Assembly: GCA_036872755.1 (NCBI GenBank)
Contig: JAVHNS010000014.1
Location: 1,178,001 to 1,242,000 of the forward strand
Direction of reading: 5' to 3'
Length of the DNA: 64,000 nt
Origin: Orbilia blumenaviensis
Lineage: Eukaryota; Ascomycota; Orbiliomycetes; Orbiliales; Orbiliaceae
Under the pieces are notes generated by a model. It worked only from the letters and a program-made list of their open reading frames with translations, made no database searches and was not told the origin of the DNA. Position 1 is the first letter of the stretch; every line of letters starts with the position of its first letter. The position numbers and the translations under genes are program-made. This document shows positions 46,401-58,772 of the stretch, in pieces.

Positions 46401-47781
46401 CTTCCATCTATTACTGCCACAATACCCATGTCTAAAGGAGGGGATGTTGCACCGCGATGAACGAACCACGAAAAATCGAGCTCAGATATTGCTTCTATAT
46501 TTACGAACATAGAATTAGAACAGAGTAAACATAAGGAAGGGTATATTGAAAAATCAGGTTTACCTGGCGTAGTTATGCTCATCTGGAGTGCCTTTTCTGG
46601 ATGCCATTTGATCCAGAGACGTGAAGGCTCGTGAGAGGGCTTGGAATATATCTCGCTTTTAAGATACCAGTGATAATTCATCGTCGTCCATAGTTGTACT
46701 CGATCCTCTAGACACACGGCGAGGACAGTTGAATCGATATTCCATTCAAGATCGTAAACTTTGGCGGGATTGAAGCCTATGTTTGGAATCCGAAGTGGAA
46801 ACTCTCCATGCCGGAGGCCATTTCTTTCGAAGAATATCACTTCGAGATTATTTTCCTGGCGCTTTATAGAGGCAATGAGGTTTCCAGACGGGCGCCAACT
46901 CAGAGCACCCTCCATTCCGTCGACTGGTTCACTAACTCCGTCAAGCTCACCGGCTCGACTGAAGACCCTGATAATCCTTCGTTTTCCATCCTCGACTGTC
47001 GATAGCGCAACATACTGACCATCTCCCCGCCAGCTTAACTTTGCTTCCATAGTGTCGGCCTCGCTCAGGACACCTTCGTCAACTCTTTCTGGCATAGTTG
47101 GATCCCTCAATGCTGCGGCACGCTTGCCTTTGAATTGAGTCTCCTTTTTCCCCCAGCCAACATTGACATGCTTGGAGAGTTTGAGATCATCTCCAGTGAG
47201 GTTAAAATCCGCTAAGGGCTCAAATTGTCGGGTCATAAGGACAAAAGTTCGGGCCTCCGTTGCAACAGCGAGAAGACTCTCATCCGGTGACCAAGAAGCA
47301 GCCGTTATGCCTTCTTCAACTGATCCAACGATTTCAACTTTACTCTGGCCATCATGGGGCTCTTCTCGCACAACGATGACATCGCCACCTTTAAGTACAA
47401 GGCATATCGATAGATCATCCGCAAAGTAGTGTAGGTCTAAAATCTTATCTTCTTCTAAGCCGTCTTTTGGGCATGGACCTTGATAGTCCCAAGATGTTAT
47501 GTGTGTGACTGACCCATCCTAGTTCAAACCATTTGAAAATGTTAATTAGTGAGCGATGCTATAGGATTTAATTTTAATATTCTCAGCGCGATCGAGTAAG
47601 GAATAATAGTTCTTACGGTGATGCGATTAATTTCGATAACGGGGAAGTCTAATGAAGGGCCGAAAACGCAGATAATCGAATTCGAGGAAGCATCCCACTC
47701 AGTCGCCGCAAGAGGTAGGTCTGGGGCCACAGTCGAATTGACTTGGTGGGTTTCCCTACGTATAGAAAGCAGGTTACGCAT
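43431..47781 (-). CDS. ELP1: Elongator complex subunit 1 (ELP1/IKI3)
   Basis: Eight exons (47781-47617, 47518-46564, 46494-46402, 46334-45808, 45743-45587, 45521-45179, 45106-44740, 44666-43431) encode 1280 residues, close to the family size. It starts MRNLLSIRRETH. The N-terminal half forms two WD40 propellers (for example GITAASWSPDESLLAVAT, AKLSWRGDGQYVA, ISPTGDSLAALT). The C-terminal half is helical and TPR-like (FVPSTFAVIL-type IPSTFAVILQMPRGNLETIYPRAL block, then DPREYLPFLQSI). Near the end is the basic tRNA-binding region NRRREERKKARGKKGS followed by YEEEYLVNSI. Elongator makes the cm5U family of modifications on wobble uridine of tRNAs in the cytoplasm. The acceptor of the 45807-45744 intron was set at GGCAG|CGG, the one that keeps phase. 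Confidence 0.96.
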
Positions 47782-48600
47782 CTTTGGAATGAAGGAATAT
47801 CTCCGGTAGACGGCGAGCTTAGATGTCCAAAAGTAGAGCCTCCAGGTGTACCTTTTCAGCGACTCAGTAGCAGTTATCAGGGTGGTGAATCATTTCCTAA
47901 AATTTTGTATTTTGATAGAAGGTTGTTGCAGTTAGAAGGTTCTTTCGCCCAACACATTTTTCAATGCATGCGGGGAGTTCATCGATGGTCGCTAGCTTGC
48001 CCGGAATATTTACCTGGTGCGCATGCCCTGGTACCTAGTTAGCATGTATATACAGCCGAATTTATATAGGCGCTTAGCTAGCGCGATTATTGACAGACGC
48101 CGTGACCCAGTCTGCAGCTGTCAAGTTGGTTTGCCTATCGGGGAGCTTGTATTAGAATTATGGGCAGCCTGTGTGGGCTAGACCAGTTGGAAACGTTGCA
48201 ATTGCGCTATGGGATGGTATATTGTATACGGGTACTACCTTAAACCTATATTTTGATATTCTATGTTCAAGGGCAGCTACTATGCTAAACCAAATGCTTC
48301 CCGGCTTAACATTTGGGTCTCTGACATATCGGATTACCGCCTGAGTTCTCTGCTAGGAAGATACCTATTTTTGAGCGTCTACACGGTCATTTTATCAAGG
48401 ATTTTTGATTTGTACAATTCAGATATACCGGCGTTTAAAGAAAGACCAAGTATACCTGTAATTTTATATATACTTCAGTATGTGCATTGATTTCGAAAAT
48501 AAGCAACAAGAAATTAAATCAGGTCAATTCCCATTTCAGATTCATCAATTGCATCGTTTTCGATACGTTTGATACACCTGCCCCACCTAACATAAGCCGC
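47782..48600. other. Intergenic between ELP1 and COX8
   Basis: About 820 nt of unique, AT-moderate DNA holding the ELP1 promoter and the COX8 3' end. The short open frames here do not resemble proteins I know. Confidence 0.55.
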
Positions 48601-48905
48601 TCACAAGAAAGACTTCTTCTTTGTTTGCCAGACGGAGATTCCAAAGGGCAGAGAAAACCCAACGACTGCGGGACAACCCTTAAATTAGCATAGTTGATGA
48701 AAAGTAGGTATTAATATCGGTTCAACGTACTGCAGAAAGCAACGAATTTGACGCCAAAGAACTTGTTGAGCGGGTCGAATGGAAGATTGCTTCTGGGACC
48801 GGTAGGGTAGTGGTATGGGGACGACATCCTCGGAGCCGAAGTGGAAAAGTTCTGGCGGGCAACGGTGCGCAAACCGGCGACGCGGGAAGCAATTTGGGGT
48901 CGCAT
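48601..48905 (-). CDS. COX8: Cytochrome c oxidase subunit 8 (COX8/VIIc)
   Basis: Two exons (48905-48731, 48665-48601) encode 79 residues. A mitochondrial presequence (MRPQIASRVAGLRTVARQNF, with Arg and no acids) is followed by the mature start SSPYHYPTGPRSNLPFDPLN, the strongly conserved KFFGVKF, one membrane span (about FVAFCIVGFSLPFGISVW) and a basic C-terminus QTKKKSFL. It is a small nuclear-encoded subunit of complex IV in the inner membrane. The intron donor is A|GTACGT; the acceptor CCGCAG was chosen because it restores the conserved SLPFGISVW frame and sits 3' of a GCTAAT branch site. Confidence 0.9.
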
Positions 48906-49569
48906 TGTGTCCTAATCGAGAATACGGCCTGGTGTCAGCTGCCATCTAGATGTAATCGGGTTGGGAGTCGGGGAGTCCTATGGTTGAAATTACAACCGAT
49001 CGGAAGATTTGACGATTGGCTCGGGAGAGGTGGGATACGTACGGACTGGTGATTCTCTGATTGTAATTCGAATACGTTGACGATGCCTGGACTTAGACGA
49101 CTTGGCTCCGGCTGAAGGTTTTCTGGTGAAGGTCGGTGGGGGTGAGTCTGATGTTCGGGAATGCGGAAGAGGAGGATTGTTTTTTTGGCGGAGGGATGTT
49201 TGAGCGTTGACGTCTGAACCTTTACCTTTACCTGGACATCACACCACTGGCTGGCTGCCCGATGGCTGCAGCAAACGCCAAGACATTGAAACCAAGAAAA
49301 TTAACTTTTGGATGGGTTGTATCAGAAGCAAGGTGCTCAAGTGCTCCCGTCGAGAATTTCCTGACACGGCCAACCACCACCGTCTCCACCTACCGTATAC
49401 CTAACCAACTAACAGCTTCGGTTCCTCTTCAATCCATAATCCTTTACCTTCATGAACCGTGCCTAGGCTCTTTGTCATCTCTTTTCTCTTCCAATTATAC
49501 TGTTTTTTTTTTTCCCTTAGGCATAGGGACAATTTGTAACACCGCGTGGGCGCCAGCCTTACCACCACG
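48906..49569. promoter_or_regulatory. Bidirectional promoter region, COX8 / MTR4
   Basis: 664 nt lie between divergent starts. A T10 run with CT-rich flanks lies at about 49,495-49,520, shortly before the MTR4 ATG. No other element stands out. Confidence 0.5.
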
Positions 49570-52500
49570 ATGTTCGGGGACGACGAGCTTTTCGAAGTTT
49601 TCGATAAACCTGCTGAAGGCGCCTCGAAGCCAGGCTCGGAGAAAGGACCCAGTAAAGAACGACGGAAAAGAAACGCCACAAATGCCGACACAGCTGACTC
49701 CAAAGATGGAAGTGGTACCGCAGCCTCCAACCAGATGGATATCGATGGAAACGGCGTGACAAGCCCACAGAACCTTGATGCCGCTGGTGACCTCGGGGAG
49801 CTGCCGGATCAACCAGCTCAGAAGAAACAGCGTCGCGAATCCGTGCCCGACCCCGTAATAACCGACTCGTTCGAAACCGAGCAGCAAAGAGAGGTTGCAG
49901 CGTCAGCTGGCCTGACATCTCAATCTGTCGAAGGCGCCGCCGTTGTTTTATCGCATCAAGTGCGCCATCAGGTCGCGCTTCCGCCAGATTATCCCTATGT
50001 CCCCATATCGGAGCACAAATCACCCGAGAATCCCGCACGGGTTTACAATTTCAAACTCGATCCTTTTCAAGCCGTCTCGATAGCGTCTATCGAACGAGGG
50101 GAAAGTGTTCTAGTCAGTGCCCACACCAGTGCTGGTAAGACCGTTGTCGCAGAATACGCCATTGCCCAGAGTCTGAAAAACAACCAGAGGGTCATTTATA
50201 CAAGTCCAATAAAGGCTCTGAGTAACCAGAAATACAGAGAATTCAGCCAGGAGTTCGGCGACGTTGGTCTCATGACTGGTGACGTCACAATCAACCCGTC
50301 TGCTACCTGTCTCGTTATGACAACTGAGATTCTTAGGTCTATGTTATACCGTGGATCCGAGATCATGAGAGAAGTTGCGTGGGTGGTCTTTGATGAGATT
50401 CACTATATGAGAGATAAGGTCAGAGGTGTGGTTTGGGAGGAGACAATAATTCTGCTTCCAGACAAGGTCCGTTACGTTTTCCTCTCTGCCACCATACCCA
50501 ACGCCATGCAATTCGCAGAATGGATTTGTAAAACACACGTACAGCCGTGCCACGTTGTGTACACGGACTTTCGGCCGACACCACTCCAGCACTACCTTTT
50601 CCCAGCTGGCGCCGACGGAATTCATCTTGTGGTAGACGAGAAAGGTGTGTTCCGGGAAGACAATTTCCAAAAAGCCATGAATTCCTTGTTGGATAAAATG
50701 GGCGACGATCCAGCGAATCCGAATGGACGCCGTGGAGGCCCAGGGAAGAAAAAGTGGCAGACCAACAAAGGTGGAAACAAAGGTCCCAACGATATTTATA
50801 AAATTGTGAAGATGATCATGATCAAGAACTACAATCCTGTCATCGTTTTCAGCTTCAGTAAAAGAGAGTGCGAAAACCATGCTCTTCAGATGAGTAAACT
50901 TGCATTCAACGATGAGGACGAGAAGGCGCTTGTAGGACGTGTTTTCGAAAATGCCATAAGTTCGCTCTCAGACGAGGATAAAGAATTATCGCAAATTCAA
51001 CATATCCTGCCTCTACTCCGCCGAGGTATTGGGATCCATCATTCGGGCCTACTCCCCATTTTGAAAGAAGTCATTGAAATCCTTTTCCAAGAAGGACTGA
51101 TAAAAGTGTTATTTGCTACGGAAACATTCTCGATTGGGTTGAATATGCCGGCTAAAACAGTTGTGTTCACTTCTCTGCGAAAGTTTGATGGTATTGCGCA
51201 AAGGTGGGTATCTCCTTCGGAGTTCATCCAAATGTCTGGTCGAGCTGGACGTCGTGGCTTGGACGACCGTGGTATCGTTATTTGCATGATTGATGAGAAG
51301 ATCGAACCGAATACTGCCCGAGATATCGTCAAGGGAGAACAAGACAAACTTAACTCGGCATTTTATCTGGGATACAACATGATTCTCAATCTCATGAGGG
51401 TGGAGGGTATTTCGCCAGAGTACATGTTAGAACGTTGCTTCTTCCAGTTTCAAAATACAGCCAATGCCTCTGGTCTCGAAAAAGGTAGGATTCTCTAGGG
51501 GAACTCTGTAAGACGGCTATTGACCATTTGCATCTAGAACTCCAAGAAATTGATGCCGAAAGGCATGCGATCCAGATCGAGGACGAAGGGACCATTCGGG
51601 AATATTTCGATCTGCGCCAACAACTGGATACATACGGTCAGCAGATGCGCGATGTCGTCAATCATCCAAACTACTGTCTTCAGTTTATGCAACCAGGGCG
51701 CCTCGTCCGCGTAAAGCACAAGGGTGTAGACTTCGGATGGGGTGCGGTCGTTAATTATTCCAAGAGGATAAAGGGGAAGGTTTGTAAAACCCATTATTTA
51801 GGCCACAGCAATGGGTTGTTTATTAACTAACTGAAATGTTGAATAGAATGCTACCGAGGATTTCTCAGCTCAGGAGTCTTACATTGTAGATGTTCTGTTA
51901 AATATTGCGGACGGGCGAACTACAAGCTTTTCAAACTCCACCGGGCTTCCCGAAGGCGTCTACCCACCTGGAGAGGATGAACGTGGAATAATGGAGGTGG
52001 TCCCTGTTGTTCTCTCCTGCCTGGACGGGATAGGTCACATTCGCATCTTCCTCCCCAAGGATCTTAAGGCAGCGGAGCAGAGAGCCAATGTCCAAAAGTC
52101 CATCGAGGAGGTGAAAAGAAGATTTCCCGATGGGATTGCCCTCCTTGACCCCATCGAGAACATGCAGATCACAGATGAATCATTTAAAAAGCTTATGAGG
52201 GTATGTAGCCTTACGCATGCTATCGTCGGATGTCACTAACACAGTCATATTTTAGAAAATTGAGGTTTTAGAATCGAAACTCCTTTCAAACCCATTGCAT
52301 AGTTCGCCCAGATTAAAGGAACTTTACACTAAGTACTCACATAAAGTCGAGCTTACGAATAAAATCAAGACACTCAGAAAAACCATTCAGTCTGCCCACT
52401 CGGTCATGCAGCTCGACGAGTTGAAATATAGGAAGCGAGTTCTACGACGATTAGGCTTTATCTCGGAGAATGATATTATCCAATTAAAAGCAAGGTATAG

Positions 52501-53212
52501 CCCCCGAATACAATGATATTATCTTTATCGAGGCTAACTTCTTATTTCTTTTTCTCTTTGTTGATAAAGGGTTGCATGTGAAATCAGTAGCGCAGACGAA
52601 TTACTTCTGAGTGAGCTTATGTTCAACAGGATGTTCAATGAGCTAACACCCGAACAATGCGCAGCAGTTCTAAGCTGTCTCGTATTCGATGAGAAGTCCA
52701 ATAACAAAGACAACAACAAGCCAGCGATGAAGGACCAGTTGGCAAAACCATACCGCACCTTAATCGAACAAGCTCGTATAATAGCCAAGATTGCAATCGA
52801 GAGCAAACTACAAATTAATGAAGAAGAGTATGTCAAAGCCATAACTTCTGATCTCATGGAGGTCGTTTTCGCATGGACACAAGGAGCCTCATTTGCGGCG
52901 ATCTGGTAAGCATGCCCAGTAGACATCGACAGCTGGATGAATATGCTAACTTTTGGTAAAGCAAAATGACGGACGTATATGAAGGAAGTTTGATACGTAT
53001 GTTCCGAAGACTAGAAGAACTGCTGCTTCAAATGGTAGCAGCTTCCAAGGTTATGGGAAGTGAAGAGCTAGAAAAGAAGTTCGAAGCCGCATTGGCCCTA
53101 ATCAAGAGAGGTTCGTATTTAAGTCCAACATTCACTAATGCGGTGCAAACGAGACTAACTAAGCCGGCGTTTCTTTTTAGATATCGTTGCGGCCCAATCC
53201 CTTTACTTGTGA
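49570..53212 (+). CDS. MTR4: Exosome RNA helicase MTR4 (DOB1)
   Basis: Seven exons (49570-51484, 51538-51779, 51847-52200, 52256-52494, 52570-52905, 52962-53110, 53181-53212) encode 1088 residues, normal for MTR4. After an acidic, disordered N-terminus come the Ski2-like helicase motifs: [16 protein letters not shown] (Walker A), [25 protein letters not shown] (DEIH box), [14 protein letters not shown], then [18 protein letters not shown] and [18 protein letters not shown]. The arch domain begins at about [17 protein letters not shown], and the C-terminal helical domain contains [19 protein letters not shown] and ends in [13 protein letters not shown]4 is the helicase of the TRAMP complex and feeds RNA to the nuclear exosome. 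The first intron (51485-51537) contains an internal GTAG...CTAG pair that could mislead gene callers. Confidence 0.97.
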
Positions 53213-53638
53213 GCGGGAAGCCTGCGGAGTTTTCTTATACTTGTATTCTCGACGTCGTTTTGCCTTTCCTTTCGATTCTACCGATGTATTTCTACGCTAC
53301 TGCACCTGTATATTATCAAGTATCTGGAATGAGGGGCCAAAAAAAGAAAAAGAAAAAAGAGGAACTCAATGACTCGGCTTACTAGATCATGGCATGGTAT
53401 ATAGAATCATGATTGGATGCAATGAAAATATATGGATGATGCATTGATGCCTTAATGTGCTGGGGGTGGGCTGCCTTGGCGCCGGACCCCTGCAGTTTTA
53501 ATTACACGTCGATGAGCAACAACAACGCGTCTTCCCGGCCGCCACCAATATCCTGAGCTTGACCCGCTCTCATTTCAACACCCCTCCCATACCAGTCAAC
53601 GTCTACAATACACCAGACCAGAGGAGCGAGAAAAAGTG
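53213..53638. other. Intergenic between MTR4 and RAD52
   Basis: 426 nt containing the MTR4 3' untranslated region, with an AAAAAGAAAAAG run at about 53,339-53,355, and the RAD52 promoter. No gene is visible. Confidence 0.5.
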
Positions 53639-55487
53639 ATGATACCGCCTCCAGACCAACTTACCCACGATATGTCTGAAAGAAAAAAGAACACCAGTCC
53701 AGAGAATAATATGCAGGTCGCCTACTGCCCTGATGAGGTTGATAGTTTGCAGGAGAAGCTCAACCGAAAACTCGGCCCCGAGTTTATCTCCCACCGAGCT
53801 GGCCCGGGAGGGCGTAGGGTTGCCTACATTTCCGGTGATAAGTCTATCAATCTTGCCAATCATGTTTTCGGGTTCAACGGATGGTCTTCGCAAATCCAAG
53901 AAGTGGTTGTGGATTTTGTACGTGAACTCCCGTCTCGAGGATTCTTGGTTTGAAGCACTAATTGTTGGTAGATTGATGAATCTGGCGGTCGAGTAAGCGT
54001 CGGTATATCAGTCACTATGAGGCTTACGTTAAGGGACGGAATGTATCGAGAGGTATTTTCCTAGGAACTATTCTCTAAGCGAATTCGCCACTAACCTGCC
54101 CTCTATCAGGATATCGGTTATGGCGAGGCAGAGAACATGAAAGGCAAGGGCATGGCATTTTCGAAAGCAAAGAAGTCAGCCACAACCGATGCCCTCAAGC
54201 GAACTCTTAGGCAATTCGGGGAAATTTTTAGTTGTGTGTCGGATAACGACTTTGTCAAGAGGGTTTCTAAGTTCAAGGTCCCAGGGGTACGCTTGCCCAT
54301 TCAAAACCCAATATAAGGACTAATATTCAAAGCTAACATTTCATCGAAAAGATTGATCTCGACGAATCAGCACTGTATAGGCATCCTGATGTCTCCAAAA
54401 AAATCAAGGCAAGACCGGCAATCCAAGCTCCAAAGGTCGAACCTGAAGCGCCCGCAGTCGATATTAGCAATCTCGTTGTTGCGGAGAATGATGAAGATGT
54501 CGATTTTGAAGAATATGGAATGGCAGAAGACGATATGGAAGGCCTTATGGATGACGAAGCCCTGATAACTGCACAGTGAGTTTTATCTTTCACACCGCTT
54601 CCTTCCCGGCATAGCCCCTAACCAGATAAACAGGGCTCCTTTAAACAAGGCTCCAAACCCACCCCCTATCCAAAACCTCCCACAGCATCAAAGAGGATAC
54701 ACGCACAATATGCCACCCCCGGTCGCCCGATTAAATCAAACGGGGAACAACAATCACCAGGAAACGAACCGACAGCAGCTAGCAAACCCGGGGCATATCC
54801 ATCGTCCGCTCGCAGCTGGTCCCAGTTTAGGAGCAACCGGACAGGATCAACGGAGCAATGCCTCAGTATCACTACCCGGCAATGGTGGACAGGAAACTCC
54901 TACTCCGCAAATACCCCCTGGTGCCTTCTATAGCGCTCGTGCCACCCTAGATAGTGGTGCCGCTAAAGAAGCATTCAACCCACAGCTCCAAAGTCCATCT
55001 ATTAAGAAGACTGCCGGCATTGATCATTCTAAATCAACCCCTATCTCAAGAGCAAAGCTCGGGCTTCAGGATATGCCATCAGCCTCACCAGTCATGGCCA
55101 AACCCAATTTTGGCCCCCCGGGAGCGAATGGATTCAGACCCTTCGGGGCTCCAGCAGCTCCAATTCCTGGTGGACGAGGATTTAAGGCACCAACATTAGC
55201 AAACCCAAACAATGCAGTGCAAAAGTATCCTCCTTTGAATGCGCAGGCGCAGAAGCGAAATTCAGATGGCTTGCCAGTCAAGTAAGAAAAGTATCCCGGT
55301 TCCCTTACAGAACAAATTGAGCCATCACTAATACTATACAATATATAGTGATATGATGAGTCGCCCTATTCTCGCGGAAGCATCCAATAAAGCTTTAAAT
55401 GCGCAATACCAGCCAGGAAACCTGGTAAAGAAAGAAATGGAAGGGGCTGTCTTAGATGATAACATGAACAAACGATTGCGCACTTAG
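53639..55487 (+). CDS. RAD52: DNA recombination mediator RAD52
   Basis: Six exons (53639-53917, 53972-54052, 54110-54286, 54352-54575, 54634-55281, 55349-55487) encode 515 residues. The conserved N-terminal ring-forming, single-strand-annealing domain spans about residues 30-180: [68 protein letters not shown] and [12 protein letters not shown]. The rest is Pro/Gln/Asn-rich with poorly conserved RPA- and RAD51-binding regions, and the gene ends in a basic KRLRT. RAD52 loads RAD51 on RPA-coated DNA and anneals single strands during homologous recombination. The ATG at 53,639 directly follows a GTG in frame and is the first possible start. The other ATG (MSERKKN, 11 codons on) is an alternative. 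Confidence 0.95.
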
Positions 55488-55833
55488 TCATAGGTCCGGG
55501 TTAAAAGCGGTTTACACTATTTCTTGTCTTGCATAAGCGACGGCGTTTTAGCATAGGCGTTCCTTTTTGCTTCCATCTTGCGCCTCCCACGGGGTTAGGC
55601 TGAGGATCTCAGCTCTTTCTTCTATATAGCATGCGTCCATAAGACGTCGTTATTTGGTTCTGCTGGTTATATTTGGTTCTGTTGGTTATTTTTGTGTTGG
55701 CGCCAGCGAAGAAATTGGATTCTGGTCAATTTTTGGATTGCTACTCCTCGTTTCTCTCGCTATAAAGTTGAACATTGCATTTACTTTGCATTCGTAGTAA
55801 CTGTGACTACCTACCTAATTACCTAGCATACCT
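55488..55833. promoter_or_regulatory. Intergenic between RAD52 and guanylate kinase
   Basis: 346 nt. A near-repeat (TTGGTTCTGCTGGTTAT / TTGGTTCTGTTGGTTAT) lies at 55,653-55,690, and a CTACCTACCTAATTACCTAGC stretch (described as TACCTA steps) lies just before the GUK1 ATG. Confidence 0.5.
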
Positions 55834-56770
55834 ATGCACCTTCTGCGGACCATCCAACGTTCGCAGATTATCCGCCGACAGCTAAATACGATGTCCACAG
55901 GTAAGTAATCGTGGCTTCGAGGGGGTATCTGGTACCTCTGTAGATACCTCTCAGGATTTGTAGTCCAACTAACAGTTGTTTTTTCAAATAACTTCCAGCC
56001 AAGCTGCCCATTGTTGTCCTCAGCGGACCTTCCGGTGCAGGGAAATCCACTCTCCTGAAGAAGCTATTTGCCAACCATCCCGATACTTTCGGGTTCTCAG
56101 TATCACGTAGGTCATAACCTTGGTTGGCAGTTCAGATAAATCCACCCCCTCATCATTCCACTTTACTGTACCACAGTTAAATAACTAAACATATCTATAG
56201 ATACAAGCAGAAACCCAAGGGATGGTGAAGAGCACGGAAAGGCCTACTGGTTCACAAACAAAGATGACTTCCGTAAATTGATCGGAGAGGGCAAGTTCAT
56301 CGAAACCGCCGAGTTCTCTGGGAACATGTATGGCACTTCCATTCAGGCCGTTAAAGACGTCCAGGACCATGGAAAAGTTTGTATCTTGGATATTGAGATG
56401 GAGGTACGCCTCCCCCCTCCACACAAAACAAAATGCCAAGTTTATAATACGAGGAACTTGGAACAGTTGATAGTTAACAATGAGTGTATAGGGGGTTAAA
56501 CAAGTCAAGAAGACGGATTTGAACGAAACATGCACTTTTATATTTGTGCGACCGCCATCAGTGGAGGAGCTCAAAAAACGACTGGAGGGAAGGAATACTG
56601 AGACGCCAGAGAGCCTTGCAAACAGGCTGGCACAAGCAGAGAAAGAGCTTGAATTTGCGGAGACTCCCGGTGTGCATGATAAGATTATCGTGAATGATGA
56701 TCTAGCGAAGGCATACAATGAACTTGAGAGTCATATTCTCAGCAAGATACGCGGGGGTGATTCGGCATAG
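55834..56770 (+). CDS. GUK1: Guanylate kinase
   Basis: Four exons (55834-55900, 55999-56106, 56201-56403, 56492-56770) encode 218 residues from the first ATG. The enzyme phosphorylates GMP and dGMP with ATP. The core is complete: [20 protein letters not shown] (P-loop), the GMP-binding [16 protein letters not shown] and [33 protein letters not shown], and the lid [20 protein letters not shown]. The first 19 residues ([19 protein letters not shown]) have four Arg and no acidic residue, and look like a mitochondrial presequence. A second in-frame ATG follows (MSTAKLPIVV), which matches where cytosolic guanylate kinases normally start. Confidence 0.96.
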
Positions 56771-57221
56771 TGCGATATATTGGCGCAAACAATGACATCT
56801 TTCAAGAACTGAGGCCCCAGTGCATACTAGAAACCCAGGCAACATTTGTAGCATTCCAGAAGCCAATTTCACTGGAGCCTCTCAAAGTACTGAGAGGATT
56901 TTGCTTATTCAAGTCATGTGTACGAAGTGGTATCGGATAATTCGTAGCCAGCTCTGATTGATTGAAGATAAAAATTAAAATTTTTACAGACCACCAGTTA
57001 ACCTCCCTCCTCCCCCATACAAAAAAAGAAAAGAAAAAAGGAAGTAGGAGTCAAATGATCAATATTAAGAAACATGCAGGCCCGAGTGGTCCTGTTGAGA
57101 AAGTAGGGGAAAGCGGTATAACAAAGAACCTGGCGCTATTCTATGTCAAACCAAAAGCATGTATGAGGGCTACTGAAAAGTCGAAAACGAGCTAGGCGCC
57201 TGGAACATAGGCCGGGTAATC
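56771..57221. other. Convergent 3' region, GUK1 / CDC10
   Basis: 451 nt between two converging stop codons. A purine run AAAAAAAGAAAAGAAAAAAGG lies near 57,020-57,042. Nothing coding is seen. Confidence 0.5.
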
Positions 57222-58772
57222 CTAATATCCGCCACCGTTCATGGTCATCCTCTGAGAGTTGCGACTAGCACCGAGTTCCCGATCGGCAGAGGGCGAGATT
57301 GGTCTGCTTCCAGTGGTAACACCTGCAGCGCTACTCTCCTTCAATGCAAGGAGCTGCTTGGCGCGGAAAGTCTCATAGTGTATCTGGGAAGTTGTTTCAA
57401 TGAGATCCTGGAGATGGGTTCTGGTCAAAAAATTTCGTAGATATACGAATTCGCAGTGATTCTCATCCTCAACTATCACAAAATTAGCATACTAAAACTC
57501 GCATTCATGCTCGGAGACATTTACCATTAATGACACCCCATCTGTTTTGTCTGCCACGGACCTGCTTTCCGTCGACAATGATGGACTTCTCGGAACCAAC
57601 AACAGCGAATGGGACGATGTCCTATGTTCCGTCAGTAAAATTAGGCCACAAAACCCCTTTCAAGACTCTTTACCTTGATCTGAGCATTCAATGCACGTTC
57701 TTCATCATCAAGTTCGTCGTTGTCGTATGGATACATTTTGAGATTATGGAAAGTAAACTCCTCCTTGATCTGTAGGATTGTTAGCCAAAGTGTAGATATG
57801 TAAAATCACGGCAAAGTCAATACGCACCCTCTCCTTGAAGGCAGCACGCTCCTCCAGTGTCAAAGAATCAGACTTGGCAATGACAGGAACAACGTTGACA
57901 ACGTCAGACAACTTCTTCAGGACCACAATATCAATGGGCTTCAGACTAAAATCATGCGTTTCATTAGGCCAAATACCAGGTCAAGCTGGGCGGGTCGGTT
58001 TCAACGTACGCATGTCCAGATGGTTGGATGAAGAAGAGGCAGCAATGGATCCTAGTGTCCTGGATGTATCGCTCTCTTTGGGCTGTGAGTTCTTTCCTCA
58101 GGTAGGCAGAATGTTGATCTTTAATATATTTGACAATTGGGTCCCAACTAACAAGTCACACCGGTATTAGCTCCAGGTTATAGTTCGCTGGTAGATTAAC
58201 GGTCGAGCGTACCATCTATCATTGTTGACCTGGTCTCCATATCCCGGTGTGTCAACGATATTTAGTCTCAGACGAACACCGTTTTCCTCAATAACTATAT
58301 AGATTTAATTCATGGTTAGAGTCTGGTTTTGATTTGCGAGTCTACTGGATATGGCAAGGTATTATGGTAATCCCAGAGAACGGCGAATATGGTACGTACT
58401 ATGCGAAACAGTCTGAATTTCGGTAGTAGATCGAACAGGCTCATCTGGGGCGAGACGGCCCTTGCTGTCAATGAGGTGGGACGCGAAGATAGTGTTGATG
58501 AGTGTGGATTTTCCGAGACCGGTTTGTCCTATAGTTGAGAATGGGATATTTAGCTGAATGGTTCAAATAAGATATATTATATACCCAGGTAGGTATACAA
58601 CTATATATTTTGGGGGGGAGGAGATGGCATAAAGGCGCGCCGGTGTCCACTGACCAACACAGATGACATTGAACTGAAAGCCGCGCTTCAGAAGCTTTCG
58701 CTCGATCTGTTGGGTGATGCTATCGAAACCGACATGGCTTCTGGGGTGGACGGTTGCAACAGAAGCAGACAT
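57222..58772 (-). CDS. CDC10: Septin, CDC10/AspD class
   Basis: Eight exons (58772-58655, 58528-58400, 58294-58213, 58147-58010, 57945-57828, 57769-57674, 57621-57525, 57472-57222) encode 342 residues. The polybasic start of the septin core (HVGFDSITQQIERKLLKRGF) is followed by the GTPase motifs GQTGLGKSTLIN (G1), DTPGYGD (G3) and AKSDSLTLEE (G4), and the septin unique element near the end (WGVINVEDENHCEFVYLRNFL). The short C-terminus lacks a coiled coil, as in CDC10-type septins. Septins form hetero-oligomeric filaments at septa and polarised growth sites. Intron density is the highest in the window relative to length: seven introns in about 1 kb of coding sequence. Confidence 0.94.
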
